A stretch of 20,043 nucleotides of DNA from Bacillota bacterium (GTDB taxonomy: Bacteria; Bacillota; Clostridia; Lachnospirales; Lachnospiraceae): assembly GCA_023412855.1 (NCBI GenBank), contig JAEZRJ010000028.1, forward strand, positions 1 through 20,043, written 5' to 3'. Positions 6,554 through 14,065 of the stretch are shown piece after piece; position 1 is the first letter of the stretch; every line of letters begins with the position of its first letter. The position numbers and the translations under genes are program-made. The notes beneath the pieces are model-generated. The model saw only the letters and a list, made by a program, of their open reading frames with translations, was not told the origin of the DNA and searched no databases.

Positions 6554-7243
6554 GTGGCAGAGCAGAAAGATATAAACAATCAAGATATCCAGAACGCATT
6601 GAATAACGAAGACACACCGGATAAGAAGATCATAGTCGACGGCGAGGAGTCGGAAGATAAGGAGATCCTGCCGGAAGACATTTCTTTGGAAGGTCAGGGA
6701 GAGATGCAGGCCGAAGAGGCTGAGGGTACGCCGGAAGACGAAGAAGGCGAAGAAAATGAAGAAAACGCCGGCAAAGGTTTTTTCAAAAAGAAAGATAAAA
6801 AGCAGGAAGTCCTGAAACAAAAAGTAGATGAGCTGGAGGACAGGGTAAGACGCCAGATGGCGGAATTCGACAATTTCAGAAAGCGGACTGACAAGGAAAA
6901 GACAACGATGTTCGAGACCGGAGCCAAAAGTATTATAGAGAAAATACTTCCGGTGGTGGATAACTTCGAAAGAGGTCTGGCGACCATTCCTGAGGAAGAG
7001 AAAGGAAGCGGCTTCGCGGAAGGAATGCAGATGATTTATAAGCAGCTCATGACAGAACTCGATAGCTTGGGAGTAAAGCCGATAGAAGCAATAGGTCAGG
7101 AGTTCAATCCGGATTATCATAATGCGGTAATGCAGGTGGAGAGTGAAGAATACGAAACAGGGGTCATCGCGCAGGAGCTATTAAAGGGCTATATGTATAG
7201 AGATACGGTAGTAAGACACAGCATGGTAGCTGTTGTAAGCTGA
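6554..7243 (+). CDS. grpE: Nucleotide exchange factor GrpE
   Basis: The co-chaperone that releases ADP from DnaK, 229 residues, somewhat long because of an acidic N-terminal tail rich in Glu and Asp (residues ~1-72). A Lys-rich patch and a long coiled coil follow (about 74-115, including RRQMAEFDNFRKRT), then the four-helix and beta domain with the C-terminal signature MYRDTVVRHSMVAV. The start is GTG at 6554, 9 bases after AAAGGA. As in hrcA, an ATG five bases upstream is out of frame and terminates after eight codons. Co-transcribed with hrcA and dnaK; the gap to dnaK is 64 bases. Confidence 0.96.
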   Translation: MAEQKDINNQDIQNALNNEDTPDKKIIVDGEESEDKEILPEDISLEGQGEMQAEEAEGTPEDEEGEENEENAGKGFFKKKDKKQEVLKQKVDELEDRVRRQMAEFDNFRKRTDKEKTTMFETGAKSIIEKILPVVDNFERGLATIPEEEKGSGFAEGMQMIYKQLMTELDSLGVKPIEAIGQEFNPDYHNAVMQVESEEYETGVIAQELLKGYMYRDTVVRHSMVAVVS

Positions 7244-7307
7244 TCGGCAGACAGCGAATAAATTAACGAGCAAATCAATTGAACAATATATTTAGGAGGG
7301 CTTAATC

Positions 7308-9161
7308 ATGAGCAAAATTATAGGTATCGATTTAGGAACAACAAATAGCTGCGTAGCAGTTATGGAAGGCGGTAAACCTACCGTCATCGCGAATACAGAA
7401 GGCGCAAGAACGACACCGTCTGTTGTAGCTTTTACAAAGACAGGAGAGAGACTCGTAGGTGAGCCTGCAAAGCGCCAGGCAGTGACCAATGCGGAGAAGA
7501 CGATCGCTTCCATTAAAAGAGAGATGGGTACCGACAAGGGCTGCACCATCGACGACAAGAAATATTCTCCCCAGCAGATTTCTGCGATGATTCTTCAGAA
7601 GTTAAAAGCGGATGCAGAGAGCTACCTTGGAGAAAAAGTTACGGAAGCGGTTATTACCGTTCCTGCTTATTTCAACGATGCACAGCGTCAGGCGACAAAG
7701 GATGCCGGCAAGATTGCAGGCCTGGATGTAAAACGTATCATCAACGAGCCTACGGCAGCAGCGCTCGCATACGGATTGGACAACGAAAAAGAACAAAAAA
7801 TAATGGTATATGACTTGGGAGGCGGTACCTTCGACGTTTCCATCATTGAAATCGGCGACGGCGTTATCGAGGTTCTCGCTACGAACGGTGATACCCGCCT
7901 TGGCGGTGATGACTTCGATCAGAAGGTAATCGACTGGATGCTGGCTGAGTTCAAAAAGCAGGAAGGCGTTGATTTATCGAATGATAAGATGGCGCTTCAG
8001 AGATTAAAGGAAGCAGCAGAAAAGGCGAAGAAGGAATTATCTTCCGCAACAACTACGAACATTAACCTTCCGTTCATTACAGCTACGGCAGAAGGTCCTA
8101 AGCATTTCGATATGAACCTTACAAGAGCCAAATTCGACGAGTTGACACATGACCTCGTAGAGAGAACGGCAGCTCCCGTTCAGAACGCGATGAAGGATGC
8201 CGGACTTACCAATTCTGAAATAGGAAAAGTACTTTTAGTTGGTGGCTCTACACGTATTCCTGCGGTTCAGGAGAAGGTAAAACAGCTTACCGGACAGGAA
8301 CCGAATAAGAGCCTTAACCCGGATGAGTGCGTTGCTTTGGGCGCTTCCATTCAGGGCGGAAAGCTTGCAGGAGATGCAGGCGCAGGTGAGATTCTTCTTC
8401 TCGACGTTACTCCTCTTTCTCTGTCTATTGAGACAATGGGCGGCGTTGCTACGAGATTGATCGAGAGAAATACAACGATTCCTACAAAGAAGAGCCAGAT
8501 TTTCTCCACGGCGGCAGATAATCAGACAGCAGTAGATATCAACGTAGTTCAGGGTGAAAGACAGTTTGCCAAGGATAACAAATCTCTCGGACAATTCAGA
8601 CTGGACGGTATTCCTCCGGCAATGCGCGGAATTCCCCAGATCGAGGTTACCTTCGATATCGATGCCAATGGTATTGTAAATGTATCCGCTAAGGATTTAG
8701 GAACCGGAAAAGAGCAGCACATAACCATTACCGCAGGCTCCAACATGTCCGATACTGACATAGATAAGGCGATAAAGGAAGCGGCAGAATACGAAGCGCA
8801 GGATAAGAAGAAAAAAGAAGCTATCGACACGAGAAATGAAGCAGATTCTTTTGTATTCCAGACAGAAAAAGCTTTGGCAGATGTAGGTGACAAGATCGAT
8901 GCATCCGCAAAGAGTACGGTAGAAGCCGACCTGGAAGCGTTGAAGGCAATTCTGGAGAGAACGAAGGATCAGGAAATGTCCGACAGTGACATCGATGAGA
9001 TGAAAGCTGCAAAGGAGAAACTGATGACAGATGCGCAGGCATTATTTGCAAAGGTTTATGAGCAGGCCCAGGGAGCAGCAGGTCCTGATATGAATATGAA
9101 TGCAGATGCAGATTCTGCTCCGGCGGACGATGTGGTAGACGGAGATTACCGAGAAGTATAA
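7308..9161 (+). CDS. dnaK: Molecular chaperone DnaK (Hsp70)
   Basis: The ATP-dependent cytoplasmic chaperone, 617 residues, a typical length for Firmicutes. The nucleotide-binding domain shows the phosphate-1 motif IGIDLGTTNSCVAVMEGG at the N-terminus, VPAYFNDAQRQATKDAG, the phosphate-2 motif DLGGGTFDVSI, and the adenosine motif LLVGGSTRIPAVQ. The linker has LLLDVTPLSL, followed by the substrate-binding beta domain and helical lid. The C-terminal tail is Asp/Met/Ala-rich and ends DGDYREV. The ATG at 7308 follows AGGAGGG by 7 bases. Controlled by the upstream CIRCE together with hrcA and grpE. Codon use looks optimised (frequent GTT, CTT and GAA), as expected for a highly expressed gene. Confidence 0.98.
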   Translation: MSKIIGIDLGTTNSCVAVMEGGKPTVIANTEGARTTPSVVAFTKTGERLVGEPAKRQAVTNAEKTIASIKREMGTDKGCTIDDKKYSPQQISAMILQKLKADAESYLGEKVTEAVITVPAYFNDAQRQATKDAGKIAGLDVKRIINEPTAAALAYGLDNEKEQKIMVYDLGGGTFDVSIIEIGDGVIEVLATNGDTRLGGDDFDQKVIDWMLAEFKKQEGVDLSNDKMALQRLKEAAEKAKKELSSATTTNINLPFITATAEGPKHFDMNLTRAKFDELTHDLVERTAAPVQNAMKDAGLTNSEIGKVLLVGGSTRIPAVQEKVKQLTGQEPNKSLNPDECVALGASIQGGKLAGDAGAGEILLLDVTPLSLSIETMGGVATRLIERNTTIPTKKSQIFSTAADNQTAVDINVVQGERQFAKDNKSLGQFRLDGIPPAMRGIPQIEVTFDIDANGIVNVSAKDLGTGKEQHITITAGSNMSDTDIDKAIKEAAEYEAQDKKKKEAIDTRNEADSFVFQTEKALADVGDKIDASAKSTVEADLEALKAILERTKDQEMSDSDIDEMKAAKEKLMTDAQALFAKVYEQAQGAAGPDMNMNADADSAPADDVVDGDYREV

Positions 9162-9179
9162 ATATAAAATAAGCAATAT

Positions 9180-9253
9180 GGAGGGGTAACCTCCGGATAA
9201 AATATGAAGTTCTCCTTATAAGAGGGAATCCTCTGATAAGAGGAACTTCATAT
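9180..9253 (+). other. Tandem hairpins between dnaK and dnaJ
   Basis: A small hairpin GGAGG-GGTAA-CCTCC (9180-9194) is followed by a large one: ATATGAAGTTC (9202-9212) pairs with GAACTTCATAT (9243-9253) and encloses an inner AGAGG-GAAT-CCTCT stem (9221-9234). No T-tract follows directly, so it is more likely an mRNA processing or stability element, or a partial terminator that lowers dnaJ relative to dnaK. Confidence 0.5.
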
Positions 9254-9289
9254 CTTGCTTAAAAATTTAATATTTTATAAGCTATATAT

Positions 9290-9339
9290 TTGATGCAATA
9301 AAGATGAAATTGTTATATACTTAGAACGATATGTCTAAG
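9290..9339 (+). promoter_or_regulatory. Candidate internal promoter and inverted repeat upstream of dnaJ
   Basis: TTGATG (9290-9295), 18 bp, TATATA (9314-9319), immediately followed by the inverted repeat CTTAGA-8 nt-TCTAAG (9320-9325, 9334-9339). The position suggests an operator at the start point, but both boxes are imperfect and the repeat is short. Confidence 0.3.
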
Positions 9340-9400
9340 AAAGTGGACTTATTCATATTTTTTATAAGTAAATCTTTAAAGCGATAAAGAGGAGTTAGTT

Positions 9401-10558
9401 ATGGCAGAGCAAAAACGAGACTACTACGAAGTTCTCGGAGTAGATAAAAATGCAGATGAAGCTGCGGTGAAAAAAGCATATCGAGTTCTGGCTAAGAAGT
9501 ATCACCCCGATATGAATCCGGGTGATAAAGAGGCAGAGAAGAAGTTTAAAGAGGCTTCGGAGGCATATGCCGTACTTAGCGACCCGGAGAAGAAACGTCA
9601 ATACGACCAGTACGGCCATGCGGCATTCGAAGGCGGTGCAGGCGGCTTCGGCGGTTTTGATTTTAACAGCGCTGATTTCGGAGATATTTTTGGAGATATT
9701 TTCGGGGATTTCTTCGGCGGCAGCCGCCGGGGAAGAGCGAACAGCGGACCTATGAAGGGCGCGAACATACGAACCAGCGTACGCATCACTTTTGAAGAAG
9801 CCGTATTCGGTGTAGAAAAGGAAGTGGAGCTTACGCTCAAGGATGAATGTACTACCTGTCACGGCAGCGGTGCAAAGCCGGGAACCAGCCCGGAGACTTG
9901 CCCTAAGTGCGGCGGCAAGGGCCAGGTAGTGTTTACGCAACAGTCCTTCTTCGGAACGGTGAGAAACGTGCAGACTTGTCCGGATTGTAACGGAACCGGC
10001 AAGGTGGTCAAAGAAAAATGTGCGGATTGTCATGGAAGTGGATATATTGCCAACAGGAAGAAGATCAAGATATCCATTCCTGCCGGTATCGACAATGGTC
10101 AGAGTGTGCGCATAAGGGATAAGGGCGAACCGGGAACCAATGGCGGGCCGAGAGGAGACCTTCTTGCCGAGGTTGTAGTTGGAAGGCATCCTATATTCCA
10201 GCGTCAGGAATACAATATATATTCTACCGTACCGATGTCCTTCCCGGTTGCGGCATTAGGCGGCGAAATAGTTATTGACACAGTGGATGGCAAGGTCATC
10301 TACGAGGTAAAGGCTGGAACACAGACCGATACGAAGGTCCGCTTAAAAGGCAAAGGCGTACCGTCGCTTCGCAATAAGGAAGTGCGCGGAGATCACTATG
10401 TAACTCTGGTAGTGCAAGTGCCCGATAAGCTTTCTAACGAAGCGAAGGAGCTGCTGAAGCAGTTTGATGCGGAAGCGGGAAGTACCCTCCGCTCGACTCA
10501 GAATAACAGTCCCGAGCCGGAAGAAACGAAGGATAAGAAAAAAAAGTTCTGGAAATAA
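9401..10558 (+). CDS. dnaJ: Molecular chaperone DnaJ (Hsp40)
   Basis: The J-protein partner that delivers substrates to DnaK and stimulates its ATPase, 385 residues. The J domain is residues ~5-70 with the HPD motif at 35-37. A Gly/Phe-rich segment follows (about 78-112, with repeated GDIFGD). The zinc-finger domain spans about residues 150-214, with four CxxCxGxG units: CTTCHGSG, CPKCGGKG, CPDCNGTG and CADCHGSG. The two C-terminal beta domains and a Lys-rich tail complete a type I DnaJ. The ATG at 9401 follows AGAGGAG. A long 239-bp gap with hairpins separates it from dnaK. The gene converges on the DUF3048 lipoprotein gene across a shared terminator. Confidence 0.98.
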   Translation: MAEQKRDYYEVLGVDKNADEAAVKKAYRVLAKKYHPDMNPGDKEAEKKFKEASEAYAVLSDPEKKRQYDQYGHAAFEGGAGGFGGFDFNSADFGDIFGDIFGDFFGGSRRGRANSGPMKGANIRTSVRITFEEAVFGVEKEVELTLKDECTTCHGSGAKPGTSPETCPKCGGKGQVVFTQQSFFGTVRNVQTCPDCNGTGKVVKEKCADCHGSGYIANRKKIKISIPAGIDNGQSVRIRDKGEPGTNGGPRGDLLAEVVVGRHPIFQRQEYNIYSTVPMSFPVAALGGEIVIDTVDGKVIYEVKAGTQTDTKVRLKGKGVPSLRNKEVRGDHYVTLVVQVPDKLSNEAKELLKQFDAEAGSTLRSTQNNSPEPEETKDKKKKFWK

Positions 10559-10571
10559 ATTTATGGTTATG

Positions 10572-10618
10572 AAAAGCCGGGAGGATGATGATTGACTCAT
10601 ACATCCGCCCGGCTTTTT
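10572..10618. terminator. Bidirectional terminator between dnaJ and the lipoprotein gene
   Basis: AAAAGCCGGG (10572-10581) pairs with CCCGGCTTTT (10608-10617), extended by GGATG/CATCC inside the loop. T-rich ends exist on both strands, so it can serve both convergent genes. Confidence 0.88.
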
Positions 10619-10646
10619 AGTCAGAAGCACACCGCCTCTAAAAAAC

Positions 10647-11828
10647 CTATTCATATTCCACAAATTCCCCATATTCCTGCCAAATATTACAGATCCAGGT
10701 TTTTCCCTGATTGAAGATAATCTCGTTATCATCTTTATCGTAGAACTTAGCGGGGGTATTGTCACCATCATAGCGTTTCCAAGTTCCCTCGATAACCTTT
10801 CCATTTGTGAAAATAAGAGCATCGCCTTCTCCGTGCACCCCGAAAGCAAGATAATCCTTCTCATCGCGCACCTCTCCGTGACAGTATTGAAGTACTACAT
10901 TGGACACGGCGAGCTGCTCATTATTGTATTCATCGATTTGCTTTTTATCGTCCTGAAAACGATAGTAGAGCTTATCCGAAGCATTGTATTCGAAATACGG
11001 ATTGTATGCGCCGTAACCGCCGGCGTTGCTTTCCTTTCCACCGGGATAGATGAGAGTTACATCTTTATTTTCCTCGTATTCCGCACGGTTATCATCCGCA
11101 ATAAAGGTAAACTGCGGAACATAATTTTCATCGTACTGAGTCTCGTATTCATGGCGCTCGATAGCTTTATTCAGGCCGTCCATAAATAGATATCCGGTAA
11201 ACTCGGTGGCATAACCGGGTCTGCTGATTCTGCCGAATGCCTCATCGGAAGGATTGTGAATACCCACAACAGCAGCGCTGATATTCTGCACCGTATCTCT
11301 GTTAATGAGCTCTTCCACATAAGGTCTGGCAAGGCCCCAATTGCAGTAAATTGCTTCGTAGCCCATAGCAACATAGATGTAATAATCGCGGCTGCTGCGA
11401 ACAGGACCGATATGATCCAGCTCGTCATAATCTTCAAAGATAGCCATCAGTCTGGTGATACGTCCTTCTACGGGTGCCTCATAAATGATACCCGCCTTTG
11501 AAAGACCGTATTGAGGCATCGCTGGCGTATTGTTAGGTATCATGACAGCCAGGGGGCGTCTGGTAGCTATTTTCTCATCGATCCATTGACCGGTGAGGTA
11601 GCTCTGCATCTTGCCATTCACCACTTCTCTGTCTTCGATAATAGGAAGTCCTTCTTCCTCAGGCTCTTCTACGACTTCCTCCGATTCCGTCACCACTTCC
11701 GGCTCTGCCGGAACTTCGTTCACTTCGCCCAGGGGCAATTCGTCTGCTTTATTTTTACCGCAAGCCGTAAAAACAAGAGGAATACATAAAAAAAGAGCAT
11801 AGAATAAATATTTGTTATTTTTCTTCAT
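10647..11828 (-). CDS. DUF3048 domain-containing lipoprotein (YerB-like)
   Basis: A predicted membrane-anchored lipoprotein of 393 residues. The N-terminus has a Lys/Asn start, a hydrophobic stretch and the lipobox FTAC with C23 as the likely acylated residue. An acidic Pro/Glu-rich linker follows to about residue 60. The remainder resembles DUF3048 proteins: RRPLAVMIPNNTPAMPQYGLS, IIYEAPVEGRITR and IGPVRSSRDYY near the start of the domain, and GKVIEGTWKR near the C-terminus. Function is unknown. The ATG at 11828 is preferred to the GTG at 11834 because AAAGGA lies 9 bases before the ATG but only 3 before the GTG. It lies on the opposite strand between dnaJ and prmA, genes that are adjacent in Bacillus, so it interrupts a conserved order. 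Confidence 0.88.
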   Translation of the reverse strand: MKKNNKYLFYALFLCIPLVFTACGKNKADELPLGEVNEVPAEPEVVTESEEVVEEPEEEGLPIIEDREVVNGKMQSYLTGQWIDEKIATRRPLAVMIPNNTPAMPQYGLSKAGIIYEAPVEGRITRLMAIFEDYDELDHIGPVRSSRDYYIYVAMGYEAIYCNWGLARPYVEELINRDTVQNISAAVVGIHNPSDEAFGRISRPGYATEFTGYLFMDGLNKAIERHEYETQYDENYVPQFTFIADDNRAEYEENKDVTLIYPGGKESNAGGYGAYNPYFEYNASDKLYYRFQDDKKQIDEYNNEQLAVSNVVLQYCHGEVRDEKDYLAFGVHGEGDALIFTNGKVIEGTWKRYDGDNTPAKFYDKDDNEIIFNQGKTWICNIWQEYGEFVEYE

Positions 11829-11893
11829 TTGCACGATTCCTTTGGATTTTTTATTTTAATATGTAAACATTAAAAATAATGGACTACACAGAT

Positions 11894-11923
11894 ATTATAT
11901 AATATCGCGCTAACGCTTGTCTA
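11894..11923 (-). promoter_or_regulatory. Candidate promoter of the DUF3048 lipoprotein gene
   Basis: On the minus strand: -35 TAGACA (11923-11918), an 18-bp spacer and a perfect -10 TATAAT (11899-11894). The resulting leader would be about 60 nt. Confidence 0.55.
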
Positions 11924-11963
11924 TCGCAGAAGTGCTTAGTTTTTTGTAAGTTATTGGTTACTG

Positions 11964-11996
11964 TGAGTTACTGTTCACTCCGTTCACAGTAACTCA
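11964..11996 (-). repeat. Palindromic repeat, family 2, inverted copy
   Basis: TGAGTTACTGT (11964-11974) and ACAGTAACTCA (11986-11996) form a perfect 11-bp stem around an 11-nt loop. The complement of 11968-11993 matches 12061-12086 and 18568-18593 with one or two differences. It is in the opposite orientation to the copy 65 bases downstream. Confidence 0.7.
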
Positions 11997-12058
11997 TGAT
12001 TTCTGCCTTTATAAAACTTGAAAAAAGTGTTATCATAGCTTAGAAACACTTGAAAAAT

Positions 12059-12090
12059 GCGTTACTGAGAACGGAGTGAACAATAACGAT
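12059..12090 (+). repeat. Palindromic repeat, family 2, direct copy
   Basis: This starts GCGTTACTG, has the inner AGAACGGAGTGAA loop and ends AATAACG. It is nearly identical to 18565-18594 (one difference, G to A, in 30 bases). The intergenic stretch 11829-12201 is otherwise accounted for by the two promoters and the inverted repeat that follows. Confidence 0.7.
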
Positions 12091-12103
12091 ATATTGTGTT
12101 AGC

Positions 12104-12168
12104 ATGCTATAATACAGCAATCCCGCGATACGGCGATGCTGCAATATAAAAATGCTGTAATATAGCAT
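12104..12168 (+). promoter_or_regulatory. Extended -10 promoter inside an inverted repeat, upstream of prmA
   Basis: TGCTATAAT (12105-12113) is an extended -10 element with a perfect TATAAT but no good -35. It lies in the left arm of a 16-bp inverted repeat: 12104-12119 pairs with 12153-12168 with one mismatch. Within the loop a 13-base motif ATGCTGYAATATA occurs twice in direct orientation (12136-12148, 12152-12164). Several related ATGCTRYAATA units suggest a regulator site or a decayed repeat. Confidence 0.45.
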
Positions 12169-12201
12169 AGTAAAAGATTGCGGAAAGGCATGGATGATAA
12201 T

Positions 12202-13200
12202 ATGAGATGGACGAAATTCAGGATTAAAACATTGACGGAAGCAGAAGACATCATTATAAGCTCTTTGTATGACATCGGCTTAGAAGGTGCGCAGATAGAG
12301 GATAAGGTACCGCTTACGGCGGCAGAAAAGGAGCAGATGTTCGTGGACATCCTGCCGGAGATGCAGGAAGACGACGGTTTGGCATACCTGAGCTTTTTTG
12401 TGGAGGAAAACGAAGAAGGGACGTTGAGGGTAAACGGAGAGGATACGACGGCGGAGGAGATTCTTCAATCGGTGAAGAGCGAGCTTGAGGATCTGCGCAC
12501 GTTCATGGAAATCGGCGAAGGCACGGTGACGGTGGACAGAACGGAGGACATCGACTGGATCAATAACTGGAAGCAATATTTCCACCAGTTCTATATCGAC
12601 GACGTGCTCGTTATTCCGTCATGGGAAGAAGTGAAGGAAGAGGACAAAGACAAAATGATTCTCCACATCGACCCCGGAACGGCATTCGGAACAGGAATGC
12701 ATGAGACTACACAGCTTTGCATCCGCCAGCTTAAGAAATACCTTACGCCGGAGACAAGACTTCTGGATGTGGGAACAGGAAGCGGTATTCTTGCCATCCT
12801 GTCGCTTATGTTCGGAGCGAAAGAAGCAGTAGGAACCGATCTGGACCCCTGCGCGATAGAGGCTACCAGAGAAAATATAGAGGTGAATCATATTTTACCC
12901 GAAAAATTCAATGTGATGATAGGAAATATTATTACGGAAAAAGAAGTGCAGGACAAAGTTGGATATGAGTGCTATGATATTGTGGTTGCAAATATCCTGG
13001 CGGACGTGCTCGTGCCGCTGACTCCGGTCATCGTAAATCAGCTTAAGCCGGGCGGAATCTATATAACCTCAGGCATCATAGATGATAAGGAGAAGACGGT
13101 AACAGAAGCGGTGGAAGCAGCGGGCCTTCATGTTCTGGAGGTTACCTGCCAGGGGGAATGGGTGTCGGTAACCGCACAAAAGTCAAATCTTCTGCAGTAA
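12202..13200 (+). CDS. prmA: Ribosomal protein L11 methyltransferase (PrmA)
   Basis: Trimethylates ribosomal protein L11 using S-adenosylmethionine. The N-terminal L11-recognition domain (residues ~1-130) begins MRWTKFRIKT, the usual family start. The Rossmann methyltransferase domain has the SAM motif LLDVGTGSGILAIL around D189 and the motif VVANILADVLVPL with N264, preceded by HIDPGTAFGTGMHETT. Length from ATG 12202 is 332 residues. Two upstream in-frame starts (TTG 12178, ATG 12190) are less likely because family members start at MxW and GGAAAGG would sit only one base before ATG 12190. It sits between the chaperone operon and rsmE as in B. subtilis (yqeT). There is no terminator before rsmE, so the two are probably co-transcribed. 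Confidence 0.94.
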   Translation: MRWTKFRIKTLTEAEDIIISSLYDIGLEGAQIEDKVPLTAAEKEQMFVDILPEMQEDDGLAYLSFFVEENEEGTLRVNGEDTTAEEILQSVKSELEDLRTFMEIGEGTVTVDRTEDIDWINNWKQYFHQFYIDDVLVIPSWEEVKEEDKDKMILHIDPGTAFGTGMHETTQLCIRQLKKYLTPETRLLDVGTGSGILAILSLMFGAKEAVGTDLDPCAIEATRENIEVNHILPEKFNVMIGNIITEKEVQDKVGYECYDIVVANILADVLVPLTPVIVNQLKPGGIYITSGIIDDKEKTVTEAVEAAGLHVLEVTCQGEWVSVTAQKSNLLQ

Positions 13201-13251
13201 CAGCAAGAATAAAAGCAATAATGGATAAACCGGGAAAGGCATGGTTTTTAT

Positions 13252-13992
13252 ATGTATAGTTTTTTTGTAGACCCATCGCAAATACAAGGGAATACGATAA
13301 TCATAACGGGAAACGATGTAAAGCATATCAAAAACGTCCTGCGCATGAAGGTAGGAGAAGAGCTTTCTGTGCGAAGCGGCGTGGATGAAAAGGAATATCG
13401 CTGTGGAATCGAGGAGATGGAGGAAGAGCGGATTGTATGCAGGCTTCGTTTCGTGAAGGAGGAGGGCATGGAGCTTCCCTCCAAGGTATACCTTTTTCAA
13501 GGACTTCCCAAAGCGGATAAAATGGAGCTCATCATACAAAAGGCAGTGGAGCTCGGTGTATACGAGGTAATCCCCGTATCTGCCAAACGTGCGGTGGTAA
13601 AGCTCGACGAAAAGAAGGCGAAGGCTAAAAGAGAGCGCTGGCAGGCAATTGCGGAGTCCGCAGCGAAACAGAGTAAAAGGAGCATCGTCCCTCAGGTCAA
13701 GGAAGTCATGACGATCAAGGAGGCGGTCCGTTATGCTGCAGATATTGAGGTGCGCCTCATTCCCTATGAGCTGGCGGAGGGGATGCCAAAAACCAAGGAC
13801 ATCATTTCCTCGCTGAAAAAGGAACAGTCCGTAGCGATATTTATCGGCCCCGAAGGAGGCTTCGAGGAAAGCGAGATAGGAGAAGCGGTGGAAAGCGGAA
13901 TCGTCCCTATTACTCTTGGCAAGCGCATTCTTCGGACGGAGACCGCAGGGTTCACCGTCCTCGCGTGGATAATGTACCAATTGGAGGAGTAG
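13252..13992 (+). CDS. rsmE: 16S rRNA (uracil1498-N3)-methyltransferase RsmE
   Basis: Methylates N3 of U1498 in helix 44 of 16S rRNA in the assembled 30S subunit. The protein has 246 residues, the usual length. An N-terminal PUA-like domain (about 1-75, with HIKNVLRMKVGEEL) is followed by a SPOUT trefoil-knot domain with LPKADKMELIIQKAVELGV, IGPEGGFEESEI (GPEGGF from G199) and LGKRILRTETA. The start ATG at 13252 has GGGAAAGG 12 bases upstream, a long spacing that is shared with prmA. An out-of-frame ATG at 13241 stops after nine codons. Fifty-one bases separate it from prmA (yqeT-yqeU order of B. subtilis). Confidence 0.95.
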   Translation: MYSFFVDPSQIQGNTIIITGNDVKHIKNVLRMKVGEELSVRSGVDEKEYRCGIEEMEEERIVCRLRFVKEEGMELPSKVYLFQGLPKADKMELIIQKAVELGVYEVIPVSAKRAVVKLDEKKAKAKRERWQAIAESAAKQSKRSIVPQVKEVMTIKEAVRYAADIEVRLIPYELAEGMPKTKDIISSLKKEQSVAIFIGPEGGFEESEIGEAVESGIVPITLGKRILRTETAGFTVLAWIMYQLEE

Positions 13993-14008
13993 GCATATAG
14001 TATAAGTA

Positions 14009-14040
14009 TAAAGCCGAATTTATAGGCTTTAGCATATAAT
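14009..14040 (+). promoter_or_regulatory. Small hairpin and TATAAT box before the cysteine desulfurase gene
   Basis: TAAAGCC (14009-14015) pairs with GGCTTTA (14025-14031), followed by a perfect TATAAT (14035-14040) but no recognisable -35 at the right distance. It may be a weak promoter or transcript boundary between rsmE and the next gene. Confidence 0.3.
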
Positions 14041-14065
14041 AGTACGTGAGGAGATAGCAGACATT

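Noticed and set aside
6419..7120. Minus-strand open frame (233 codons) across the end of hrcA and grpE
   Set aside because: Overlaps two certain genes, consists of Phe/Leu-rich antisense of acidic codons, and has no start signals.
7244..7307. Second CIRCE or separate promoter before dnaK
   Set aside because: No TTAGCACTC half-site or good promoter boxes are present in this 64-bp gap.
9395..10189. Long open frame on the minus strand (264 codons) opposite dnaJ
   Set aside because: It lies wholly opposite dnaJ, whose domains are all recognisable; the antisense protein shows no family motif and has no ribosome site.
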